The notes under the pieces are model-generated. The model was not told where the DNA came from. It saw nothing but the letters and a program-made list of their open reading frames with translations, and ran no database searches. A DNA stretch of 12,336 nt from Nanobdellota archaeon (GTDB lineage: Archaea; Nanobdellota; Nanobdellia; Woesearchaeales; B3-WOES). Every line of letters starts with the position of its first letter. Positions within the stretch are counted from its first letter, which is position 1. The stretch covers positions 1 to 12,336 of the forward strand of contig JAGLZG010000077.1 in NCBI GenBank assembly GCA_023131705.1, written 5' to 3'. The translations under genes and the position numbers were made by a program. Of the stretch, positions 1 through 5,095 are shown one piece after another.

Positions 1-909
1 TATGTAAAATGGTATATTAATGGAAGTGTAGATAATAGTTTAGAGAATCTAACTACTATCTCATCTGCAAACACAACCAAGGGAGACAACTGGACTTGTG
101 AAGTAACTCCATTTGATGGTACTGAAAATGGAACAGCTAAAAATAGTACGCAATTAACTATAGAAAACACACAGCCTATGGTTTCAGGCTTTAGTATGGA
201 TGATGATGATCCAGGAATAGCTGACTATCAAATAAATCCTATTACAAATTCACAAAAAACATTCTATGCTTGGTTTAATGCAACTGATATAGATGGAAGC
301 TCTGATATAAACACAACATGGATCAAAACATGGGACTCAGGAGGCAGTGAATCAGTTCCAACATATACAAACTATTCAATGAAAGAAGTAACGTGTGCAG
401 GAAATACATGCTTCTACAACGGATCAATATCAATATGGTATTATGACCAAGCTGGGGAATGGAATATAAGTGTATACGCAAACGACACATCCTCTGCTAC
501 AGCATCATACAATGATAATTTCACCCTAACACTCCTAACAGGATTCACACTAACAAATGCTCCTATTGATTTCGGAAGTTTACAGCCAGATCTACAAAAT
601 CAAAATGCAACAACAAACAAAGGATTCCCCTTAACAGCAGAGAACAAAGGAAACCAGCCTCTTGCCTTAAATATAAGCTCTGCTGGAAACCTTACAGGTG
701 TTAGTGATTCAACAAAGAGTATACCTATTGAAAATATTGATTACGCAAATACAAGCGCATTCACAGCACAATCAAACCTAACAACAAACTCAACCACATT
801 TACAAGTTCCTTAACTGTTAATAACACCCATGACCTATACTTCAGGATAACAACGCCTCAAATAAAGGCACAGCAATACAACTCAAGTGTTACAATTGAA
901 ACAACATAA
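1..909 (+). CDS. Surface glycoprotein A1, 5'-truncated
   Basis: The reading frame is open from the first base of the window, so this is the last 302 residues of a larger protein; the first in-frame ATG (178) is internal. The sequence is rich in Thr, Ser and Asn with many N-x-S/T sequons, as expected of an exported archaeal glycoprotein. An Ig/PKD-like block lies in visible residues 1-60 (KWYINGS, ENLTTIS, NWTCEVTPFDGT) and aligns with the same block in the protein at 2103-3623 (KWYNNS, ENLTTIS, NWTCIITPFDGT), so the two are paralogues. A second beta-rich module follows, and the end (KAQQYNSSVTIE) matches the 'G-x-YNSTITIT' ending of that paralogue. By analogy the missing N-terminus may carry a cytoplasmic coiled coil and TM anchor. 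B1 follows 18 nt downstream, suggesting an operon. The exact function is unknown; a structural, cell-surface or adhesion role is inferred. Confidence 0.85.
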   Translation, partial: YVKWYINGSVDNSLENLTTISSANTTKGDNWTCEVTPFDGTENGTAKNSTQLTIENTQPMVSGFSMDDDDPGIADYQINPITNSQKTFYAWFNATDIDGSSDINTTWIKTWDSGGSESVPTYTNYSMKEVTCAGNTCFYNGSISIWYYDQAGEWNISVYANDTSSATASYNDNFTLTLLTGFTLTNAPIDFGSLQPDLQNQNATTNKGFPLTAENKGNQPLALNISSAGNLTGVSDSTKSIPIENIDYANTSAFTAQSNLTTNSTTFTSSLTVNNTHDLYFRITTPQIKAQQYNSSVTIETT

Positions 910-927
910 TAAAAAAAGGTTTTAGAA

Positions 928-1455
928 ATGAAAACAGAAAACAAAAAAGCAATATTCAGAAAAAATATGATTCTAATAATCTTATTTTTAATCTCAATAA
1001 ATATTGCATATGCGCAAAGTATTGGCGCAACTCCTGAAAAAAGAGTAGAGACAAAAATAAATACACCAATTTCTTCCTATTTTGGCGTATCCCAGGGAGC
1101 AGACTATCCTGAGAAGATAACAATTGAAGGAAATTATGACTGGCTTAACATTTCAGAAAGAGAGTTTATCCTGGAAAGCAAGACAGGCAAAACAATAAGG
1201 CTGGATATAAACATAAAAAGGCAGGGAACATATAGAGCCACCCTAAGAGTCTGCGGAAGCCCTATAACTTCTAAAGGTACTATTCTCTCAACAAAAGCCT
1301 GTACTTCCCACAAGCTAACAGTAATTGCAACTGGAGATAGGGACGTTAAAAAAGAAATAATGACTGTAATAGCCATTTTATTAGTAATTGCAGCCATATA
1401 CTACATAACAGATCTTATTAAAAAAGGGCTATTAACAAAAAAGAAAAAAAAGTAA
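928..1455 (+). CDS. Type-I membrane protein B1, partner of A1
   Basis: A 175-residue protein with a basic N-terminus, a hydrophobic signal at about residues 13-29 ending in AYA (likely cleavage before QS), a roughly 110-residue extracytoplasmic beta-rich domain, a TM helix at about 144-162 and a short cytoplasmic tail ending in five lysines. The domain contains two cysteines (VCGS and KACTS) that could form a disulfide. It lies 18 nt after A1 and has no promoter of its own, so it is probably co-transcribed with it. The architecture matches the protein at 3651-4196, which follows the A1 paralogue. I do not recognise a named family; the ending of the lumenal domain resembles the Ig-like repeats of archaeal surface proteins. 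A membrane-anchored partner of the A glycoprotein is an inference from synteny. Confidence 0.85.
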   Translation: MKTENKKAIFRKNMILIILFLISINIAYAQSIGATPEKRVETKINTPISSYFGVSQGADYPEKITIEGNYDWLNISEREFILESKTGKTIRLDINIKRQGTYRATLRVCGSPITSKGTILSTKACTSHKLTVIATGDRDVKKEIMTVIAILLVIAAIYYITDLIKKGLLTKKKKK

Positions 1456-1642
1456 TGCTTCGTACTTTTCATAACAAGCGTTAAAATGCTACTTATGAAT
1501 ATTAAACCTTCATCATTAGAAACAGTTATGGTTTAGAGCATTTCAGGGTATATAATGTGCTAAGGCTTTCTTTGGGTTATGGTTTTATCACCACAACTCA
1601 CTAAACGTGGCTTAACTTAAATAGAAAGATTTATATAGACTA
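1456..1642 (+). other. Non-coding spacer between the two surface cassettes
   Basis: No convincing gene is seen in these 187 bp. The stretch holds a possible weak stem just after the B1 stop (AATGCTT against AAGCGTT), a 10-bp direct repeat GTTATGGTTT (1525-1534 and 1576-1585), a secondary TATA-like GGTATATAAT (1547-1556) with no gene at the right distance, and at its end the promoter for the helix-turn-helix gene. Confidence 0.5.
1630..1637 (+). promoter_or_regulatory. TATA box of the HTH-A2-B2 operon
   Basis: TTTATATA preceded by the purine-rich AGAAAGA (BRE-like). The expected transcription start, about 26 bp downstream of its centre, is near 1660. This argues against the TTG at 1643 and favours the TTG at 1664 as a nearly leaderless start. 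Confidence 0.6.
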
Positions 1643-1663
1643 TTGGGTATTGTAAGTAAAATA

Positions 1664-2113
1664 TTGGATCCAAGCAGGAAGAATTCTAAAAATAGTAAGA
1701 TTTCTCTAAGTGGGACAGGAAAGAATTCTCCTAATAATATCCTAGTTCCGCACTATATTTTTCATGATAGAAGGCTAACTCCTCTGGAAGCTGTAATAAA
1801 ATATCTAAAAGAAAAGAGGGGCCTAAGCTACAATAAGATAGCTGTCCTCCTAAATAGAAATGTAAGAGATATCTACAAAACATATGCTCATGCATTTGAC
1901 AAAACATTCTCCAAGCCAGTTACCTGCCCTAAAAAATCATTTCTGATGCCTGTCTTAATCTTTGCAAATAGAAAATTAGCCCCACTAGAAGCTCTTGTTT
2001 TCCATCTTAAGAAATTAAGCTTGTCATATCACGAAATTTCAATCTTAATCAATAGAAACCAGAGGACAATCTGGACAGTCTATCAGAGGGCCAAAAAGAA
2101 GAATGCCAAATAA
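1664..2113 (+). CDS. Tandem double helix-turn-helix DNA-binding protein
   Basis: A 149-residue protein if started at TTG 1664; the in-frame TTG at 1643 would add seven residues but lies upstream of the predicted transcription start. After a Ser/Lys/Asn-rich head come two copies of one unit of about 50 residues: IFHDRRLTPLEAVIKYLKE...LSYNKIAVLLNRNVRDIYKTY (about 26-77) and IFANRKLAPLEALVFHLKK...LSYHEISILINRNQRTIWTVY (about 93-143). The pattern 'LSPLEAxVKYLKExLSYxEIAxLLNRxxRTIWxTY' is a helix-turn-helix resembling sigma-70 region 4 and is familiar from DPANN genomes. A transcriptional regulator is inferred. Its last 11 bp overlap the start of the surface protein A2, so translation of the two is probably coupled. 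The non-ATG start suggests low expression. A strain-specific role in controlling the surface operon is plausible but untested. Confidence 0.8.
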   Translation: MDPSRKNSKNSKISLSGTGKNSPNNILVPHYIFHDRRLTPLEAVIKYLKEKRGLSYNKIAVLLNRNVRDIYKTYAHAFDKTFSKPVTCPKKSFLMPVLIFANRKLAPLEALVFHLKKLSLSYHEISILINRNQRTIWTVYQRAKKKNAK

Positions 2114-3623
2114 AATAATTGAAGAAAAGAGAAAGCAGAGGTCTGAATTAGTCAGAAACATCCATCTTTGCGAAAAGTACAAGGCCCTTGTAGCTGAGAA
2201 AGCGAAAGAACAAAGCAGGAAACTCTACATAAACAGAGAGATTGATTATAGGGATTATAAATCAAAAGTATACGAATCATTTGAAGGAAAAGCGCCGGAT
2301 TACTGGAATAACAGATATGACAGCTATATCAGTGAATATGAAGCAAAGGTAAAAGGACTTACACAGGATATAAGGGCAGTACAAAGAGCATCTGATTCAA
2401 ACAGAAGGATTACTGCATACACATTCATAATAATGATAATGTTAATGACAGGAGCCTTTATGTTCACCAAATTAGAAGGAGGAATAACTGGCATGGCAAC
2501 AGGTGTAACAGAAGCAAATGTAACCATATTGAATGCTGCTCCAACAGTAACTGGTGTGAATGTAACACCAGATGCAGCTAATACAACAAGCAACTTAACA
2601 TGCACAGGAGTATTAGCTGATAAAAACTTAGATACAATACTCAACTATACTAAATGGTACAACAACAGCATAGAGGTTACAGAACTAGAGAACTTAACAA
2701 CCATCTCCTATACAAATACAACAAGAGGAGAAAACTGGACATGTATAATCACTCCATTCGATGGAACAATTAACGGAACACCAGCAAACGACTCAGTAAT
2801 AATATTGAACAGCATAGCAAATGTAACCAAGATAGAGATAACAGATACAGGCCTTGACCTGTCCAGAATGTCTGTAACACCAAGGCAAGGCACAAGAGCT
2901 AATGTATCTATAAGAGCAACAATTGTTGACATAGATGGCAACATCAACCAGACTGTAACAGCATATATCTGTGATACAACTGATTATGCTGTATGCAATG
3001 AAACTAATTATACATACACGCAGAACCTGACATATCTAAGCGCAGGTGCAGGAACAGATGAATACTACTATGAATTCAATGGAACAGACAATATGCCTCA
3101 GTTCTGGAAACAGAATGGAACATGGAAACTATATGTAAAAGTAATTGATGATGCATTCAGTGACTTTAATGAAACAGACTTTGAATATGTTGAATTAATG
3201 GCTGCAAACTACTCAACTACACTAACACTGGGGGATGGAAGCACAGACTTAGGAGAATGGAATAATGGAACTACTGAATATGTAATGACTAACTTTGGTA
3301 ATATACTGCTGTCAATACAGTGGAATACAACCAATCCAACAATGGGTGGTAGTTCTGGAGAAACATGGACGCTTAATGATACAGACTTTGCAATAGACGA
3401 TGACAACAACCAGGCTGATGACACTGGAAGCTTAACACTAGTCTGCTTAAACGCTACATCCAAGACATTTGAACCGGCTGTTGGACTAGGAACATGCGCT
3501 TCAGACACCTGTGCAAATGCAAATGCAACACTAAACACATACTACCACATAGCACCGCCAACAGGATTAAAAGCAGGAACATATAATTCAACAATCACAA
3601 TAACAGTAAGTAAGAAAACTTAA
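2103..3623 (+). CDS. N-anchored surface glycoprotein A2
   Basis: A 506-residue type-II membrane protein. Residues 1-102 are charged and probably helical (cytoplasmic), including a DYRDYKSKVYESFEGK segment. Residues 103-123 form one TM helix, followed directly by GGITGMATG (126-134), a post-TM motif recurrent in Woesearchaeota-type surface proteins. The remaining roughly 370 residues are extracellular, Thr/Asn-rich and beta-structured, with about 27 N-x-S/T sequons. Residues about 135-235 hold the Ig/PKD-like block shared with A1. The C-terminus (PPTGLKAGTYNSTITIT) resembles the closing strand of many archaeal/bacterial surface beta-sandwiches. The start ATG lies inside the upstream HTH gene (11-bp overlap), indicating translational coupling. 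The membrane protein B2 follows after 27 nt. The role is probably a stalk, S-layer-associated or adhesive surface protein; the ligand is unknown. Confidence 0.88.
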   Translation: MPNKIIEEKRKQRSELVRNIHLCEKYKALVAEKAKEQSRKLYINREIDYRDYKSKVYESFEGKAPDYWNNRYDSYISEYEAKVKGLTQDIRAVQRASDSNRRITAYTFIIMIMLMTGAFMFTKLEGGITGMATGVTEANVTILNAAPTVTGVNVTPDAANTTSNLTCTGVLADKNLDTILNYTKWYNNSIEVTELENLTTISYTNTTRGENWTCIITPFDGTINGTPANDSVIILNSIANVTKIEITDTGLDLSRMSVTPRQGTRANVSIRATIVDIDGNINQTVTAYICDTTDYAVCNETNYTYTQNLTYLSAGAGTDEYYYEFNGTDNMPQFWKQNGTWKLYVKVIDDAFSDFNETDFEYVELMAANYSTTLTLGDGSTDLGEWNNGTTEYVMTNFGNILLSIQWNTTNPTMGGSSGETWTLNDTDFAIDDDNNQADDTGSLTLVCLNATSKTFEPAVGLGTCASDTCANANATLNTYYHIAPPTGLKAGTYNSTITITVSKKT

Positions 3624-3650
3624 ATATAATAAAAAATAAAAGTGAAATAA

Positions 3651-4196
3651 ATGGAAAAAAGCAATATAAAAAGCAGATATGCAATATTTTTAATCTTTTT
3701 ATTATTTTTATTACTAATACCTATATCCTACGCAAGTTATGCTGTTTCAACACCATACACTTTAACAATAGAAAAAGGAAGCTTTAAAGAATTTGATTTC
3801 CAAATACAAGCTTACAACTCAAAATATGATCTAATATGCAGGTATAACATCGGAAATACGAGCCCTTTTGAAATTATTTTCAGAGAAGAAGGCCTTGATG
3901 TTGAAAAAAGAAGTTTCAGTGTTGTAAAAGGTATTGTCAAAACTCCAAAAGATATTGAAGACGGCGCTTACAAATATGATTTCTGCATAGAATGCCTTCC
4001 AAAAGAAAAACAAAGCGGCGCAACAGCCAACTTCCGTTTCTGCGGCATTCCTATAAACATTAACATAATAACACCAGAAAAAGAAATACTGTCTCTAACA
4101 AAGATTACCATAATAATAGCTCTGCCAATTTTAATAATTATATTATTAATCATGATTATCATATTAATGAGAAAGAGAAAAACTCGTAGACCTTAA
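3651..4196 (+). CDS. Type-I membrane protein B2, partner of A2
   Basis: A 181-residue protein with a strongly hydrophobic signal at about residues 10-28 (cleavage after SYA), an extracytoplasmic beta-rich domain of about 120 residues, a long hydrophobic helix at about 151-173 and a basic tail (RKRKTRRP). The domain has four cysteines (ICRY, CIEC, FCG), possibly two disulfides. A weak Shine-Dalgarno (AGTGA, 3641-3645) precedes the ATG. The size, topology and position directly after an A-type glycoprotein mirror B1, though sequence identity with B1 is low. The last gene of the HTH-A2-B2 operon; a T-rich stretch (CTTATTTTTC, just after the stop) may terminate transcription. No named family is recognised. 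Confidence 0.85.
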   Translation: MEKSNIKSRYAIFLIFLLFLLLIPISYASYAVSTPYTLTIEKGSFKEFDFQIQAYNSKYDLICRYNIGNTSPFEIIFREEGLDVEKRSFSVVKGIVKTPKDIEDGAYKYDFCIECLPKEKQSGATANFRFCGIPININIITPEKEILSLTKITIIIALPILIIILLIMIIILMRKRKTRRP

Positions 4197-4208
4197 TCTC
4201 TTATTTTT

Positions 4209-4231
4209 CATGTTAAAAACCACCTATCATA
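4209..4231 (+). repeat. Partial third copy of the element-end repeat
   Basis: GTTAAAAACCACCTATCATAG (4212-4232 region) matches 16 of 21 positions of GTCAAAAACCACCCACTAAAG at 4270-4290 in the same orientation. It lacks the partner arm of the hairpin, so it looks like a degenerate or truncated repeat end lying directly behind B2. Confidence 0.4.
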
Positions 4232-4252
4232 GACAAAGTATTTCTTACGCCA

Positions 4253-4326
4253 CAGAAATTTTCCATATCGTCAAAAACCACCCACTAAAGTAGGTGGCAT
4301 GTTTTGATAATAGTGGAAAATTTCTG
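4253..4326 (+). repeat. Long imperfect palindrome at left end of element
   Basis: An outer perfect 13-bp pair (CAGAAATTTTCCA at 4253-4265 with TGGAAAATTTCTG at 4314-4326) encloses a second hairpin: TCAAAAAC/GTTTTGA around CCACC(C)ACT/AGT(A)GGTGG. It holds the left copy of the 14-bp terminal repeat GTCAAAAACCACCC (4270-4283), which recurs inverted and perfect at 5073-5086. On the minus strand the inner stem is followed by T5, so it could also act as a terminator. This kind of end hairpin is typical of transposable-element ends; the assignment to a family is inference. Confidence 0.7.
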
Positions 4327-4345
4327 ACATTTCCAAAAACACATC

Positions 4346-4373
4346 TTAGAAACAAAAGTTTTAGAAACAAAAG
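4346..4373 (+). repeat. Tandem 13-bp direct repeat upstream of TATA box
   Basis: TTAGAAACAAAAG occurs at 4346-4358 and again at 4361-4373, a 15-bp period, ending directly against the TATA box. It could be a local duplication or an activator site; the second copy supplies the BRE-position purines. Confidence 0.55.
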
Positions 4374-4374
4374 A

Positions 4375-4385
4375 TTTATATATAA
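4375..4385 (+). promoter_or_regulatory. TATA box of the DUF2080-like gene
   Basis: TTTATATATAA preceded by a purine-rich BRE-like run. The predicted transcription start is near 4405, at the end of the palindrome 4387-4405 and about 45 nt upstream of the ATG at 4450. Confidence 0.6.
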
Positions 4386-4386
4386 G

Positions 4387-4405
4387 TATACATTACAAAT
4401 GTATA
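4387..4405 (+). promoter_or_regulatory. Palindromic operator candidate
   Basis: TATACATT-ACA-AATGTATA is a perfect 8+8 bp inverted repeat with a 3-bp spacer. It sits between the TATA box and the predicted transcription start, where a bound dimer would block initiation. The adjacent gene encodes an AbrB-like protein, so autorepression is a reasonable inference. Confidence 0.5.
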
Positions 4406-4449
4406 AATTAGTACAAAATAAGGTATAAAAAAACCATTAACAATGTATT

Positions 4450-4593
4450 ATGAAAGTTGAAATAGATGATGTTGAAGAAGTGATAGAAAAAAAAGTAGAT
4501 TCCTATGCAACTTCTACTAGGATAATCATTCCAAAAAAATATGCTAATAAAAAAGTCAAAGTACTGATCCTAAAAGAGGTCAAGAAAAAGTGA
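4450..4593 (+). CDS. DUF2080/AbrB-like transposon-associated mini-protein
   Basis: A 47-residue protein. After an acidic head (MKVEIDDVEEVIEKKV) comes STRIIIPKKYANKKVKVLIL, which fits the DUF2080 / SpoVT-AbrB-like pattern 'G-x-SAxVxVPKxWxGKKVKVxxL' known from small archaeal proteins encoded beside IS200/IS605-type TnpB genes. The usual Phe-Gly before the Ser is replaced (SYATST). AbrB-like folds dimerise and bind DNA. It has its own TATA box and a palindrome at the predicted start site. Its TGA stop overlaps the GTG start of the next gene (GTGA), so the two are translationally linked. No transposase gene accompanies it. Could be a transposon remnant or a co-opted regulator of the downstream surface mini-gene. 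Too short for many gene callers, but coding is supported by the family match. Confidence 0.65.
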   Translation: MKVEIDDVEEVIEKKVDSYATSTRIIIPKKYANKKVKVLILKEVKKK

Positions 4594-4784
4594 ACAACAA
4601 AAGAATAAAATACCGACTATTGATTTTAATAATCCTATCTATAATCATAATGCCAAATGTAATAGCACTGGTTAATCAAAGCGGAATCCTTGGACAGTTC
4701 ACAATAAACAATACAGCACCTCCAACTGGTTTAAGGGAAGGAATATATAATTCAACAATCACAATAACACTATCAACAAAATAA
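4590..4784 (+). CDS. Secreted mini surface protein, truncated A2-like
   Basis: A 64-residue protein started at GTG, sharing GTGA with the upstream stop. A basic N-terminus and hydrophobic stretch (about residues 9-27) form a good signal peptide, followed by only about 37 residues. The end, APPTGLREGIYNSTITIT, matches the A2 C-terminus APPTGLKAGTYNSTITIT. At the DNA level 4716-4769 is identical to 3552-3605 at 47 of 54 positions, including an unbroken 25-bp block. It therefore looks like a surface-protein gene that lost its middle, or a fragment copied from A2 and fused to a signal peptide. Whether it is expressed as a functional peptide is unknown. Downstream another frame is open and Lys/Glu-rich, so a frameshifted tail is possible. 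Confidence 0.55.
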   Translation: MNNKRIKYRLLILIILSIIIMPNVIALVNQSGILGQFTINNTAPPTGLREGIYNSTITITLSTK

Positions 4785-4864
4785 AGAGGAAACAAAAAAA
4801 GAAAGCATTGAAAAAAGCAAAAACAAAAAAGAGAGGGAAGAAAAGAAAGAAAAAGAAAAGATAA
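4785..4864 (+). other. Purine-rich tract after the mini surface gene
   Basis: About 80 bp made almost entirely of A and G. In the +1 frame relative to the preceding gene it reads as a Lys/Glu-rich stretch (EETKKESIEKSKNKKERE...) up to a stop after 4880. It may be a frameshifted cytoplasmic tail or plain low-complexity DNA; no start codon of its own is seen. Confidence 0.35.
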
Positions 4865-4888
4865 TGGTTTTAAACCTCTTTTAAACAA

Positions 4889-5013
4889 TGAAATTCCACT
4901 CATTTTTAATGTCATGAAAATCGAAGATTTTCAGGATGCCAGAAATCTACGATTTCTGAGCAAGTGGGATAAGTTGTGCTCAAAAATCACCCATACTGTT
5001 TCGTGGAATTTCA
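4889..5013 (+). ncRNA. Candidate structured RNA / element right-end scaffold
   Basis: A closing 11-bp perfect stem (TGAAATTCCAC 4889-4899 with GTGGAATTTCA 5003-5013) encloses two perfect 8-bp hairpins, TGAAAATC-GAA-GATTTTCA (4915-4933) and CAGAAATC-TAC-GATTTCTG (4940-4958), and a weaker AGCA/TGCT stem (4959-4980). The result is a multibranch fold. It lies just inside the right end of the putative element, the place where IS200/IS605 TnpB elements encode their omega-RNA. No TnpB is present here, so this is either a relic, a trans-acting RNA used by a TnpB elsewhere, or DNA structure at a transposon end. A 45-codon frame (4914-5051) crosses it but matches nothing I know. Confidence 0.45.
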
Positions 5014-5015
5014 AG

Positions 5016-5086
5016 CGTCAAAAACCATTCAAATATGATGGCACTAACTAAATCATGCCACCCATCTCTAATGGGTGGTTTTTGAC
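5016..5086 (+). repeat. Right-end inverted repeat and terminator-like hairpin
   Basis: GTCAAAAACCA (5017-5027) pairs perfectly with TGGTTTTTGAC (5076-5086). Within it, CCACCCAT-CTCTA-ATGGGTGG (5058-5078) is a perfect 8-bp hairpin followed by T5, which also fits an intrinsic terminator on the + strand. The outermost 14 bp repeat the left end of the element in inverted orientation. CGTCAAAAACCA is also a direct repeat of 4269-4280. The repeat ends only 9 bp before the ATG at 5096. Confidence 0.65.
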
Positions 5087-5095
5087 AAATCAAAT

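Larger units (their letters stand above)
4270..5086 (+). mobile_element. Putative non-autonomous IS-like element (no transposase)
   Basis: Bounded by perfect 14-bp inverted repeats, GTCAAAAACCACCC at the left and GGGTGGTTTTTGAC at the right, each placed in a hairpin. The 817-bp interior carries a DUF2080-like gene, a family usually found beside archaeal IS200/IS605 TnpB transposases, plus a secreted mini-protein and a self-complementary region. The interior contains no TnpA, TnpB or DDE transposase. The 5-bp flanks ATATC (4265-4269) and AAATC (5087-5091) are similar but not identical, so no target duplication can be claimed. IS200/IS605 elements do not normally have inverted ends, so the family is uncertain; a MITE-like derivative or a pair of outward terminators are alternatives. 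Confidence 0.45.

Noticed and set aside
1547..1556. Second TATA-like box GGTATATAAT
   Set aside because: No gene or clear RNA structure begins at the expected distance; the box at 1630-1637 fits the HTH gene better.
1580..1616. CCAC...CTAAACGTGGC resembles the element-end hairpin
   Set aside because: Only a 4-bp stem and patchy similarity to 4278-4298; likely chance, although a decayed copy is possible.
2324..3538. Several minus-strand frames opposite the A2 glycoprotein
   Set aside because: They are antisense of a strongly biased Thr/Asn-rich gene, without start signals or family features.
4914..5051. 45-codon ATG frame (MKIEDFQDARNLRFLSKWDK...) across the hairpin region
   Set aside because: It has no recognisable family, promoter or ribosome site, and its first codons are explained by the perfect hairpins at 4915-4933 and 4940-4958. 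A relic of a transposase end cannot be excluded.
4265..5091. ATATC / AAATC as target-site duplication of the element
   Set aside because: Four of five matching bases in AT-rich DNA is not evidence.
5075..5095. In-frame GTG start for the large surface protein
   Set aside because: It lies inside the terminator-like hairpin and would place seven polar residues before an otherwise perfect signal peptide starting at ATG 5096.
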